Assembly (NCBI GenBank): GCA_963830545.1
Contig: CAWHMK010000001.1
Coordinates: 1,116,001 to 1,180,000 of the forward strand
Source of the DNA: DATGJX01 sp963830545
Lineage (GTDB): Bacteria > Vulcanimicrobiota > Vulcanimicrobiia > Vulcanimicrobiales > Vulcanimicrobiaceae
Length of the DNA: 64,000 nucleotides
Reading direction: 5' to 3'
A program made the position numbers and the translations under genes. The notes below the pieces were generated by a model. That model was not told the origin of the DNA. It saw only the letters and a program-made list of their open reading frames with translations, and made no database searches. This document shows positions 32,401 through 42,368 of this stretch, piece after piece (position 1 is the stretch's first letter; every line of letters begins with the position of its first letter).

Positions 32401-33987
32401 ATGAGCAAAACGGTCTATGTAGGCGCAACGGTCGTCGACGGCACCGGCGGCCCGGCAAGTCCGTGCGACGTGTTCGTTGCCGGCGAGCGGATTGAAGACG
32501 TCCGGCCCCACGCGGACACGCATGCCGGCTGGAATACCGTCGATGCCACAGGTCTGGTAATCGCGCCGGGCTTCATCGACGTCCACTCGCATGGCGACAA
32601 CGCCCCGCTTCTTTCCGATGACGACACGATGAAAATTCTGCAGGGAGTAACGACTGAAGTCGTCGGCAACTGCGGCATCAGCCTCGCGCCGACGTCACCG
32701 CGGCACCGCGCGGCGCTGCTGGCGTCGCGACAAGCGGTGATGCCCGTGCCCGAGGACATCGGCGCGACCTTCGCCGATTTACTGCGCGCCACGGATGCGC
32801 ACGGATACGTCACCAATTATGCGCCGCTCGCCGGCCACGGCACGCTGCGTTTGGCGGCAATGGGTATGGAGCGCCGCGCTGCAACGCCGCAAGAACGCGC
32901 GTTCATGCGCGCGTCACTCGAAGAAGCGATCGAAGCAGGAGCGTTCGGCCTTTCCACCGGGCTCATTTATCCGCCAGGCGTCTTTTCCGATTTGGACGAG
33001 CTCGTCGATTTGGCGAAATGCCTGCCTTTCGGAACCATCTATACATCGCACATCCGGGGTGAGGGCGACACATTGCTCGATGCCGTCGCGGAGGCTTTGG
33101 CGGTCGGGGAAAACGCGAAGGTTCCCGTACAAATATCGCATCACAAAGCCAGCGGCAAAAAAAACTGGGGAAGAACGCGCGATTCTCTCGCGTTGATTCG
33201 GCAAGCACGTGCGCGCGGCGTCGTCGTACATCAAGACGTCTATCCCTACACCGCCGGCAGCACGTATTTGAAAGCGGTCTTACCGCCGAAATTTCACGAA
33301 GGCGGGAATGAAGCAACGCTCGAGCGCCTGCGCAATACGGAACAGTTGAATGAATTGCGAAAGACCCTCGAGAGCGATACGTCGGACTTTCAAAACTTCG
33401 TCGCGGAAGCGGGATACGACGGAATCCTTATCGCCTTTACGCCGAGCCATCGGTTCGAGGGACGCACGATTGCCGAAATAGCGGTGCAACTCGAATGCTG
33501 CGGGTTCGATGCACTGATTCACGTGCTGGTGAACGAACAGCTGGCCGCCATGATGACGATATTTTTGATGGATGAAGATGATATTGCCCGCGTGATGCGC
33601 GACGAACACACCGTCATCGGTTCCGATGGAGCCTCGCCCGGTGTGCAAGGGCGCCATCATCCGCGTTCGTACGGCACGTTCCCGCGCGTCATCGCTCAAC
33701 ACGTTCGCGAACTCGGGACAGTTACGCTGGAATCCGCGGTTCACAAGATGACCGGGCTTCCTGCCCACGTCTTCAACATCCCGGAGCGCGGCACAATCGC
33801 TCCGGGCAAGTTCGCGGATCTCGTTGCATTCGATCCCCAAACCTTTTCCGACGACCTGGACTACCGCGACCCCGTGCGTAATCCGAAAGGGTTGGCATGG
33901 GTGACGTTGCGCGGCACCCAAGTCGTTCGGGGCACGACGTATCTTGGCCGCCGCTGCGGGGCACGTCTGAAGCGCTCGCGTGCGTGA
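32401..33987 (+). CDS. N-acyl-D-amino-acid deacylase (D-aminoacylase) family amidohydrolase
   Basis: 528 residues, intact. Metal-binding features of the D-aminoacylase subgroup are present: GFIDVHSHGD, VVGNCGISLAP with the metal Cys, YTSHIRGEG, QISHHKASG and the catalytic Asp in GSDGASPG. The C-terminal strand region PGKFADLVAFDP is also typical. The enzyme releases D-amino acids from N-acyl forms or dipeptides. A ribosome site (AAAGGA) precedes the ATG. No signal peptide is visible, so it acts in the cytoplasm. Confidence 0.9.
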   Translation: MSKTVYVGATVVDGTGGPASPCDVFVAGERIEDVRPHADTHAGWNTVDATGLVIAPGFIDVHSHGDNAPLLSDDDTMKILQGVTTEVVGNCGISLAPTSPRHRAALLASRQAVMPVPEDIGATFADLLRATDAHGYVTNYAPLAGHGTLRLAAMGMERRAATPQERAFMRASLEEAIEAGAFGLSTGLIYPPGVFSDLDELVDLAKCLPFGTIYTSHIRGEGDTLLDAVAEALAVGENAKVPVQISHHKASGKKNWGRTRDSLALIRQARARGVVVHQDVYPYTAGSTYLKAVLPPKFHEGGNEATLERLRNTEQLNELRKTLESDTSDFQNFVAEAGYDGILIAFTPSHRFEGRTIAEIAVQLECCGFDALIHVLVNEQLAAMMTIFLMDEDDIARVMRDEHTVIGSDGASPGVQGRHHPRSYGTFPRVIAQHVRELGTVTLESAVHKMTGLPAHVFNIPERGTIAPGKFADLVAFDPQTFSDDLDYRDPVRNPKGLAWVTLRGTQVVRGTTYLGRRCGARLKRSRA

Positions 33988-34013
33988 AAAATTTTATGGG
34001 ACGAGGCGGCGCG

Positions 34014-35967
34014 CTATGGTGAGGCCGTGTAGAGATATTTGTGCTGGCCGTCCGAGGTTATGAGCGCGGGTTTGCCGTCGTTGCTCGTGACGACGAAGTC
34101 GAAGAATCCGCCCACGCCGGGATCGACCGTCACGAGCGAAATCGTACCGTCTTTGTTTTTGCGTGAAGCCATGTGACTGCCCCAAAGGCCGAACTGGAAA
34201 TACGTTCCACCCGCATCTTTGCGTACGTCGATGTGTCCGAGATCGGGGCTATCGTAGTGGCTCGCAAGCCCCGCGACTGCGCTCGGCGCGGCGGGCAAAG
34301 TCAGCAACTGGCGCGTTTTTGCCGTTTCGGCTTTGAGGGATGCAGCCGCCACGGTGACCTGCGCCGCCGCTTGCGGTTTTCCGTCGTAGAGCACCTCGAG
34401 AAGCCGCCGTTCGAACGGGCCGCGCAGATACACGCCGCTATCCGAGTTCGTCAAGATCACTGCGCCGACGCCCGCCGACGGAATCGCATACCAGTCGCTG
34501 TGGAAGCCGATGAGATCGCCGCCGTGATGAATGACCGAAACGCCATATTGCTCGTCGTCCATCAAGCCCATGCCGTACCATTCATCCTGTCCGACAGGCA
34601 CGGTGTGCACGCGTCGCTGCAGGAGGTTTTTTGCGGACATGAACCGTTTGCCGCTGGGCAGCACGCCTTGCGTGAGTTCGTTTTCTGCGTATCTGATCAT
34701 ATCGTGCGGCGACGACCACGCTTCACCGGCGGGACGATATGGTATCGCGATGTCGTTTATCGGCGTAGTTACGACTTCCGTAACGCCATCGAGGTTCTGA
34801 CCATGAGGGCTCGCGTGATCTTCGGAGAGCGCCTTCTGCATGTCGAACGTCGTGCGCGACATGCCCAGTGGGTTGAAGATGAGCGTTTGCATCGTTTTGT
34901 CGTATGCCGCGCCGAGGGGCAGGTTCGGATACTCCAGGTGCCCGGCGATATATCCGGCCGCCGACGCCATCGTGTTGCTGTACTGGAAGATCTTGCCGAA
35001 CGTACTCGTCGGCTCCGTATGCAAGAGCTGAACGAACGTTTCTTGCGGCCCCGTCTGCGGCGTAGTGCCGAGAATCCAGTCGAAGTCTTTGCGCGGAACG
35101 CCGGTGCACGCGCAAATGAGATCTTCGATGCGCACTTTCGCGGTCGTTGCCGGGCTGCCCAAGCGGAATGACGGATACGCTTGCGTGACCAATTCGTTCC
35201 AGCGCAGTTTGCCTTGATCCACGACTCTGCGACATCATGAGCGTCGTCAAACCTTTCGTATTCGACGCGATCATGAAGAGCGTGTTCTTGTCGACCGGCT
35301 GCGGCTTTCCGATCTCGCGAACGCCCAAACCGCCTTCGTACACGACTTTGCCGTGATCGATGAGCGCGATGCCCACGCCCGGCACGTTCAGCTCGTTCAT
35401 GCCGGAGCGCACGAACGAGAGCAACTCCGCGACACGTTGCGGCGTGAGACGGTTCGCCGTGCGTCCCGCGAACGTCTCGCGATGATAGCCGGCAGCGGTA
35501 AGGCTCGCGTCCACCAAGCCGACCGCCGCGGAGCGTTTGTCGAGCGTCGCGTCCGAGCCGTCGATGATCGCGACGGTCCACGCTTGTCCCGCTCGCAACG
35601 CGGTCGCTGCGACGGTGAGATGCTCGTTCGGCGAAGTAAAGTATGCGAAGTTGCGGATTTCATCCCATCCCGCGCGCGGCGCGCCCGGCGTCGAAATTTG
35701 TACGGCGCGATGCATCGACGGGTCGTACAAATGCCACGCCTGCGCGACTGCTTGCGCTGCGTCGGCTGCGGTCCCGACGTCGACGATCGCGATGTGCGTA
35801 TCGCCTTCCGGGGCGGTCAGCACGATCACGCTGCCGCGCGACTGCATCGACCACTGCGTTGGAAGCGTGAACGTTGCGCCGGACGCGGTTTTCTGCGGAG
35901 TATCGGCTGCGGCCGGCATGCTCGTCAGCACGAGCGCGAGCATCATCGCTGCACAGAGGCGTTTCAT
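34014..35967 (-). CDS. second exported serine hydrolase (beta-lactamase-related), one frameshift
   Basis: About 650 codons. A signal peptide and a 190-residue N-terminal domain precede the beta-lactamase fold with SNTKGL (nucleophile), YSNTMAS and VIHHGGDLIG; a C-terminal lipocalin-like extension follows. Near 35226 the frame changes: expected CAG-CTC (Gln-Leu before VDQGKLRW) reads CAGAGTC. Start is ATG 35967 with GAGGA upstream. It lies 38 bases downstream of the TonB receptor on the same strand, so the two may be co-transcribed. Confidence 0.86.
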
Positions 35968-36005
35968 TTGCAAGATCCTCGGTCAAAAAAGCGCTTCGTC
36001 AATGG

Positions 36006-39000
36006 TTAGAAATCCTGTGTGAGGATGACCCGGACGGTCGCCGGGCCGTAGTTGCCTTGCGGCGTAGCGGCAAATGACGCAGGTTCGGAGGCGCCGGTCA
36101 ACGGATTCGTTTGTGTCGCCCCATTCACGAGCTGCAGCGGAATGCCGTTGAAGAAGCCGACGAACGGATTCGCGTACGCGTTGGTGAGGTTATCGCCGGA
36201 GATTTGCAGCCTCGTTCCGCGGTCGTTGAGGTTGAAGCGGACGTTGCCCGAGACGACTGCAAAGGGCGGCACGTTGAGGCTGTTGTTCGGGCCGAAGTAC
36301 GTGACACCGAGGTTGTAATATTGGCCGTAGTGCCCGTTCCAATTGAGCTCGCCATAGCCGGTCGAATAGGGTACGCGCGCGCTGCCGATACCATTCGGTG
36401 CTCCGACCAGTGCGGTGGGCTGACCGCCGAAGTTCACATTGGGAAGGACCGCAAGGTTCGTGTTATACACGCAGCCCGGTCCCGGCGGGATCGTTTTACC
36501 GCTGACCGGATCGACGGACCCCGCGCAGTAGAAATACGGCGGCAGGTCGTACGTGTAGGCGCGCTGCAGTGAGCCCTGCAACTTCCAGCCCAGACCAAAC
36601 AGCGGCGCGTGATCTAACGCAAGTTCGACACCCTCATAACGAGCCTGGCCGAGGTTCGCCGTTTTCGACACCAAGCACGGCAGGTTCGGACACATTCCGG
36701 GAGCCGGGCCCAGCGTCGGACTCACAGAGCTTGTCTCGTCCAAAAACAGGTTGCGAAGTTGCGTCAAGTAGAGATCGAGCGACAGCGACGTCGAGCGCTC
36801 GACACGGCGGTCGAAACCGAGGTCGTAGCCCCATGCCGTCTCGGCATTGATCTGGCCGTTATTTGCATTTTCTAGCCACCCCGCCGCCGGTACGCCGCCG
36901 ATGATCGCGCTCCATGAAGTACCGCCTGACGAAACCAGGCTGATGTACGGCGGTGCAACCGATCCGCCCGTCGAGAAGCGAAACGCCGTGTCGGCGTTGG
37001 GATGCCACGTGAGCGCTGCACGCGGCTCGTTGTACGCATGCGAGGCGTCGTTCCACGTTTTGCCTTGATCGATCGAATAGTGGCTGAGATAGCTGATCAG
37101 GTAATCGCCGAGGTTCAACTGGAGCTTCGGGTTGAGCATGACGTTGCCGCGCAGGGAGAACGTCTGGAAGGTCTGCTTCGACCCTTGGGCCGGACTAAAT
37201 ACGATAATGCCGACGGAGGGTTCATCGGCCGTTGACGCGGATGCCTGCTCGGAGCGGTCGTAGGCGAGCGTCACCGTATTCTGGCCGAGCAGTTCCTGCA
37301 GTTCGAACGTCTCACCGTTCATCGAGTCGTTCGTCGTGAACGTGTTCGCCTGATTGGGCGTCGAGAATGTGGCTTTCTGGCCCGTGAATGTCGTGTTCGT
37401 CGGCGCGACGGGCGGTGCGCCGCCTAAGGTGTTGCACATGAACGTGGCGTTATCGAACGTCGTGCCGGTCGGACAGAGCGGGATGGTACCGTACGTATTC
37501 AAGGAGTACGTCACTTGCGAGCCCGCCGATCCGAGAATGGCGTACTGATTCAGCGAGCCGGTGTAGTAGCGCGCGAGCAGTGTTCCCGTGCTTCCGAGCG
37601 TCGTGCGGAACTCGCCTTGGAAAAGGTTCTGCTGCGTCCACGTGTGGCCGGCGCCGTTAACGGACGTCACGTCGAAGGGCACGGCCGAATTGCACGCGGG
37701 ACCGCCGGCCGTGTTCGCGCAGTTGTAGGACGCTCCCGTTGCAAACGGATTGCAGGTGATAGGCGCGCTCGCGCTGCCGCACGGTGCAAAGTACGTGGCG
37801 GGCAAGCCGGTGTTCCCGACCTGCGAGGAGGAATAGAAATTCGAATCTCCGTTGCCGTACACGTTCTGGCCGCCGAGATAGGAGATCGTCAGCGACGTGC
37901 TGTTGGAAAAGTTGAAAAGCGCCTTTGCAAGTTCGGACGTCGAGTGATAGCCGGTGTCGCTCCTGAAGCAGCATCCCACCACCGGGTCGACAAAGCTCAA
38001 TCCCATGCCGGCGTAGGGCGCAAAGCTCGGGGATCCGATGCCCAAACCGACGGGAGACATCGCGACCTGCTGGCCGTTGATGTAATATGGACCGCCGACG
38101 GGGCCGCTGTCGAGCGGAAGCTGCGTAGCGTTGTACGGGTAGTTGTTCAGCGGTCCGGGTGCGCCGTCGGTCACATAGCCGAATGCATAGCCCAGTTTGT
38201 GGTTCGTCGTCGAACCCGTTGCCTTGAAACCCGTCGAAACGCCGCCCCAGTTATCGTAACCGAGCATTACGGAGTGCCTATTCTGGGCGGTCGGTTGTAG
38301 CGTACGATAGTTCACCGTACCGTTGATTGCGTAGTTGATCTCCTCAGGCATCGAACCGGGGCCTTTGACGAGCTCGACGTCCTCGAGCAACCACGGGTTG
38401 AGGAGATTTGTCGAATAGTAACCGGCAGACCCGACCGAGACGGGATGACCATCGATGAGCGATTCGGTTTCGTAGGCCAAGGCGCCGCGAATTTGCGGAG
38501 TCTGAGGCGAGGCGGGCGAAGCACCATTGCTCGGATTGCCGTTTGACGGGTTATACGGCGAGGTGATGATGCCGGGCGTTTCGTTGAGGACTTTGGTGAC
38601 CTGGAGTTGTCCTTGATCGGTAAAGACTTGATTGCCGATAACGCTGACCGAGGCCGTCGATTCGTTGATACGTGCCCGTCCCGGCACCCGCGTCGAAATG
38701 TTTGCAATCGTGCGCAGCGACGAGAAGCTCAACTGCGCGAGTACGACGTTAACCGATTCGGTGTTACCGGTGAACGCTGCAACGTCGTCGTCGCGGTACG
38801 TCTCGAATCCCGGCTTGGTGACGACGAGGGTGTATAGGCCGGTCGGCACATTCAAGAATTGAAACGCGCCTTTGGAGTCGCTGGAGGTCGTCATTCGCAC
38901 TTGACCTTCGATGGTGACGAGTGCGTCGCCGAGTGGCGCTCCATCGCTGGTTTGAACCGTGCCGGCGATCGTGCTCGTGTTCGCCGCGGCCCTTGCGGCC

Positions 39001-39068
39001 ACCGGTCCGAGTGCAAGGAGAGTGCACAAAATTGCCGCGATTAGTGAGGATACCGGCCGAATCTGCAT
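36006..39068 (-). CDS. TonB-dependent receptor with N-terminal carboxypeptidase-like Ig domain
   Basis: 1020 residues, intact. Signal peptide (1-28), an Ig-like carboxypeptidase regulatory domain (about 33-112: TIAGTVQTSDGAPLGDALV, GAFQFLNVPTGLYTLVVTKPG), a plug domain (QVTKVLNETPGI, IRGALAYETESLIDG, DVELVKGPGSMPEE) and a 22-strand barrel ending in Phe (VRVILTQDF), as outer-membrane proteins do. This fixes a diderm envelope. The ligand is unknown; these N-terminal domains are common in receptors for peptides or glycans. A ribosome site AGAGGA precedes the ATG. No TonB/ExbBD genes nearby. Confidence 0.92.
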   Translation of the reverse strand: MQIRPVSSLIAAILCTLLALGPVAARAAANTSTIAGTVQTSDGAPLGDALVTIEGQVRMTTSSDSKGAFQFLNVPTGLYTLVVTKPGFETYRDDDVAAFTGNTESVNVVLAQLSFSSLRTIANISTRVPGRARINESTASVSVIGNQVFTDQGQLQVTKVLNETPGIITSPYNPSNGNPSNGASPASPQTPQIRGALAYETESLIDGHPVSVGSAGYYSTNLLNPWLLEDVELVKGPGSMPEEINYAINGTVNYRTLQPTAQNRHSVMLGYDNWGGVSTGFKATGSTTNHKLGYAFGYVTDGAPGPLNNYPYNATQLPLDSGPVGGPYYINGQQVAMSPVGLGIGSPSFAPYAGMGLSFVDPVVGCCFRSDTGYHSTSELAKALFNFSNSTSLTISYLGGQNVYGNGDSNFYSSSQVGNTGLPATYFAPCGSASAPITCNPFATGASYNCANTAGGPACNSAVPFDVTSVNGAGHTWTQQNLFQGEFRTTLGSTGTLLARYYTGSLNQYAILGSAGSQVTYSLNTYGTIPLCPTGTTFDNATFMCNTLGGAPPVAPTNTTFTGQKATFSTPNQANTFTTNDSMNGETFELQELLGQNTVTLAYDRSEQASASTADEPSVGIIVFSPAQGSKQTFQTFSLRGNVMLNPKLQLNLGDYLISYLSHYSIDQGKTWNDASHAYNEPRAALTWHPNADTAFRFSTGGSVAPPYISLVSSGGTSWSAIIGGVPAAGWLENANNGQINAETAWGYDLGFDRRVERSTSLSLDLYLTQLRNLFLDETSSVSPTLGPAPGMCPNLPCLVSKTANLGQARYEGVELALDHAPLFGLGWKLQGSLQRAYTYDLPPYFYCAGSVDPVSGKTIPPGPGCVYNTNLAVLPNVNFGGQPTALVGAPNGIGSARVPYSTGYGELNWNGHYGQYYNLGVTYFGPNNSLNVPPFAVVSGNVRFNLNDRGTRLQISGDNLTNAYANPFVGFFNGIPLQLVNGATQTNPLTGASEPASFAATPQGNYGPATVRVILTQDF

Positions 39069-39394
39069 CGTTCATTCCTCTTTGGAAACAACACCTGTGG
39101 TGGCGCCGAGAATGCGTTTGAGGCTTCGTTCCCACCTGAGGCTCTCCTCTGAAATTTTGCGCTGCAGCACGATATTTCGCTGTGGCAGCACAAATTCAGC
39201 CGGGTCGCGCGAACAAGCGGCGCTACGAAGCGCCCTGCGGATGACCTCTAGCGGTTCCGCACGGCGCTAATACGGCTGGCAGTAGGGCAGCGCCAAATGA
39301 CGATCGGTGCGGCTTCGAACTACCTATTTGCAGAAAGACTCGCGGCCCAGCTGCTGTATTGAACGAAACGAGCTGCGGCCTTCGGCGGCGCTCT
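39069..39394. other. intergenic region upstream of the TonB receptor
   Basis: About 325 bases without a gene. It should hold the receptor promoter. A short sequence CCACCACAGGTGTTG (minus strand, near 39090-39105) resembles the CCACCACATTGGTGG palindrome upstream of the twin-repeat protein at 41755-41769. No terminator or RNA was recognised. Confidence 0.4.
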
Positions 39395-39979
39395 TCACGT
39401 ATGTGGTAGAGCGCCCGTACGAGCATGCCTGTGGTGGACCAGGGAACGCACGATCCGAATCCCGACGATCACGGCAAGCAGCGAGAGTGCCGCGGCGACG
39501 AACGGCGCGACGAACGCGAGAACGGTCAGTCCGGCTGCCGTAACGTCTTCAAATAGACTGATGAACGGATTGGCAATGCCGGCCGTCGTCGCCGTGGATG
39601 CAACGCGCACGGACGACGTCGCAGCGTGAATGCCGAGAGCGTTCAGAGCGCCTACGGTCATCAAGCCGATAAGAACGCTGTGGCTTTGCGGATGCGTGGC
39701 TCCGCCGACGAGGATTGCCGCTGCCGCCGGTTTCGTGGCAACCTGCACGACGTGCAAGGCGTGATCGAGCAGCGGAATCTTGTCGGCACATATTTCCACG
39801 ATCGCGATGCCGATGAGAATGAGCGTCACCGGCGTGGACCCGAGCCAGGCAAACGGCGCATCCGGGTGAATGAACCCCAGATGCGCCGCTATTGAAACGA
39901 AAGCCAGTGGAAGCAGCGCGCGAATTCCGGCAGTGGTTGTTAACGCATACGCTAGGGCATACTGGGCCGCACTAGTCAT
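39395..39979 (-). CDS. DUF4126 membrane protein
   Basis: 194 residues with five or so hydrophobic segments: TTAGIRALLPLAFVSIAAHL, VTLILIGIAIVEICADK, and a C-terminal VLAFVAPFVAAALSLLAVIV. The start TAGIRALLPL, then EICADKIPLLDH and the ATKPAAAAIL block match DUF4126, a family of unknown function. It follows the twin-repeat protein on the same strand with a 118-base gap. Confidence 0.8.
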   Translation of the reverse strand: MTSAAQYALAYALTTTAGIRALLPLAFVSIAAHLGFIHPDAPFAWLGSTPVTLILIGIAIVEICADKIPLLDHALHVVQVATKPAAAAILVGGATHPQSHSVLIGLMTVGALNALGIHAATSSVRVASTATTAGIANPFISLFEDVTAAGLTVLAFVAPFVAAALSLLAVIVGIRIVRSLVHHRHARTGALPHT

Positions 39980-40097
39980 TGCGTTCCTTCAAAATCCACT
40001 TTATTCGGATGGAATTTCCGTTCGAGAATGTCCTTTCACGGCTGCGAGATCGTCGGCCGGATCGCCAAATGCGGGCTGAGAGGCGAGCGACACGGCA

Positions 40098-41733
40098 TCA
40101 CGGCGAAAGGTGATAGAGAACGGTGCGCGCGAGTGCTTCGGAGTCTGAAAGCGCCGGAGAGCGTGAACCCTGCACGAGCAGGCTGGAATGCCATATCCGC
40201 CTTGAGCACGGTAAGCTTGCCGTCTTTCCATGCAGCTTTATCGCCGAGGCCGGAGAGCATCTGCGCGTCCGTGAACGCTTGCGAAAGCACCGGCGGTAAA
40301 TTGGGAATCCCCGGTATGCCCAATACCGACTGCACGATGTGGAGACAGCCAAGTCCATGGCACGTGGTTGCCGCTTGAATCGGCTGCATCGTGAGCAACA
40401 CGGTTCGTGCAGGTGCGCCGGAGTGGGATGCGACCGCCCAGGCGCATTCGTTCGGTGATGGGTGTTGCGTCCTTCCTATCGACGAGGCTCCAACACCGAG
40501 TGCGGATGCAACATCGGGCGCGCCGAGCATCGCGCAGGGATCGACTTTCAAATTTGAGCCGTTCGAAGTCGCTTGCGCCGAGGCTACCTGTTGTGTCTGA
40601 ACTGCGGTTTGCGCAGAAGCTGGTTGCGCTGCGTCGGCGTGTTGCGCAGGCGGTGGGGTCTGCAAGTCTTCCAATCCTGGCGCCATCGTCACCGTTCCGC
40701 CGCACGACAAGCTGATACGAAAGTTCGCCGGCATGTGATACCGCGGAACCGGTATCGTCAACTTCATTTTCTTCTGCGTATCCGTATCGAAGGTCACCAG
40801 CAACCGCGTCGGTGGATCGGCTGCATTGAAAGCGCCGCCGCTGATGAGCTGCTCGAACGTATACGGCACACCGGGCGGGAATGGAATGTTTCGCTGGCCC
40901 AGCGAAAAACCGCCGACGACATTGAACGACGAGGTGTTGTTGCCGCTCCTCGTCGCCAGGAACTCGTCGCTCACGTTGGTCGGCGACACGCGATTGCCGA
41001 TGTCGGGCAAGCCGCCGGGAAATACCTTATAGGGCGTGACGTTGACCCATTCTTGTTTGACGTGCCACCCAAATTGATTTCTCGCGGTCGTTCCCACGGG
41101 AAACGGCGTCACGGCGAGGACGCGCATCTTCCAGACGCCGTTGGACATCCACTGGTTCATGCAGCCGTTGGTCGCCGTAAGCTGCGAAGAGCCGCCCTGC
41201 GCTTGTGCTGCCGCGCCGCTCGCCACGCAACCGAGATTGTAGTGGAAATTGTATTGCCTGCTCGAAAAGTGCGGTTTGTTCGACGTCGACACCACGGCGT
41301 TGTCGAACGTTACGTCGAGTGCCTTGGGTTTGTCGTTCGGATCGACGCTCATATTGGGACCCAAAAACACCGCCGTGTACGTGAGTTCGCCAGACGGTGC
41401 CATCGTGTCGAACCCGAGCTGCTGAGCGTTGTGCCCTTCCACTTCGAGCACCGTGTTCGACAGGTGTAAGTCCATCGGTTTGAGCGACGAGTCTGCCGGA
41501 GAAAGCTCGCGCGAGGTCCCATTCCGCCAGACTTGCGTGACTTGCCATCCGGTTTGTTTGGAGCCGTCCATAATGGGCTCGACTTTCGTGACCTTGGCGC
41601 GCCAAACGCCGTTAAAGAGCCACTGATTCAAGCACCCTTGACGAGTGGTGCTTTGCGCCTGAACCGCAGCGGGCGGAACGATTACGGCCATCGTCAGCAC
41701 GGCCGCCAAAAAAGAAGCCAAAAACCGAAGCAT
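40098..41733 (-). CDS. exported twin-repeat protein with a DUF3558-like C-terminal domain, one frameshift near the end
   Basis: About 545 codons. Signal peptide (1-26), then two copies of a roughly 150-residue domain, the first starting GCLNQWLFNGVWRAKVTKVEP (about residue 33), the second GCMNQWMSNGVWKMRVLAVTP (about residue 190); each pairs its opening Cys with a later YNxGC or SLSCGG Cys. A Gln/Ala linker leads to a domain with DPCAMLGAPDVASALG and CAWAV. At 40181 one extra base breaks CAG-CTG; repair gives LLVQGSRSP and an end at 40098. Function unknown. A direct-repeat promoter lies upstream. Confidence 0.8.
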
Positions 41734-41754
41734 CTCTTGCTTGCCTCCTCAGGA

Positions 41755-41769
41755 CCACCAATGTGGTGG
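41755..41769. promoter_or_regulatory. palindrome just downstream of the predicted transcription start of the twin-repeat gene
   Basis: CCACCA-ATG-TGGTGG, 6-base arms with a 3-base centre, between the -10 (41780-41785) and the start codon of the minus-strand gene. Could be an operator or a 5' leader hairpin. Confidence 0.45.
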
Positions 41770-41779
41770 TGCTGCAGTT

Positions 41780-41811
41780 AGACTAGCAGCGAGGCATCCC
41801 GGGAGCGTCCC
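41780..41811 (-). promoter_or_regulatory. direct-repeat promoter of the twin-repeat protein gene
   Basis: Minus strand: GGGACGCTCCC (41811-41801) then GGGATGCCTCG (41800-41790), four bases, and a -10 TAGTCT (41785-41780). The repeat length, order and distance to the -10 are identical to the promoter at 30627-30658; a further GATTTCCA match lies 8 bases upstream of the repeats. Confidence 0.55.
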
Positions 41812-41952
41812 AAACGTCATGGAAATCGGTCTGCAATCCCCGCCCCCTCGTCCGTGCGAGCGCAAGGCCGCCGAGGGCGCGGAGCCTCCGATCTCCCATT
41901 TCGTATTCGTAAGATTCGAACCGCGGCGCAAACAAGTACTAGTAAGCGGCTT

Positions 41953-41965
41953 GTTGCTTAGCAAC
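41953..41965. promoter_or_regulatory. inverted repeat GTTGC-TTA-GCAAC and -10 element of the following ORF
   Basis: The palindrome is followed by TATACT at 41980-41985, seven bases before the ATG at 41992, which implies a leaderless message with the palindrome in the -35 region. The same palindrome with one more central base occurs at 51911-51928. Confidence 0.45.
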
Positions 41966-41991
41966 GGCTTCAGCGCATGTATACTTCTCGC

Positions 41992-42319
41992 ATGGCGGAG
42001 TGGCTGACGGCAGTAGGAACGCTCGGAACGTTTATCGTCATCGCTGCAAGTGCCTTGGCTGCGATTCGTCAGCTGCGTCACATGCGTGCTGCGAACCAGC
42101 TGCAGGCAATCCTGGCATCGGGAACACTCTCCCGATCCGGCGTTGCAGTCGGCGCTAACCTATGCGCAGGACGAGTTGCCGCAGCGCCCGGATGACGCGG
42201 GATATCGCAGCGTGTTTGCGCGACTGATCGTATACTACTGGGATGCTCTCGCGCCGGCCATCGCGCTGATGCGCCGGACGCGCGGCGACGGAGAATACCA
42301 CGATTTCGTCATTTCCTAA
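41992..42319 (+). pseudogene. disrupted single-pass membrane protein gene
   Basis: The start reads MAEWLTAVGTLGTFIVIAAS, ALAAIRQLRHMRAANQLQAI, an N-terminal membrane helix followed by a basic helix. Near 42115 the frame shifts, and the rest reads ALQSALTYAQDELPQRPDDA and LIVYYWDALAPAIALMRRTR before a stop at 42319. The layout (membrane anchor, then a helical cytoplasmic part with RRTRG) fits a widespread family of unknown function, but internal pieces seem missing. Confidence 0.55.
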
Positions 42320-42368
42320 GGGCGTGAAACGATCGCCCATCGCAGAATTAGGATAAACGCGCGAACGC

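Noticed and set aside
41885..41970. A tRNA-like GATTCGAACC segment
   Set aside because: No acceptor stem or anticodon arm could be folded around it.
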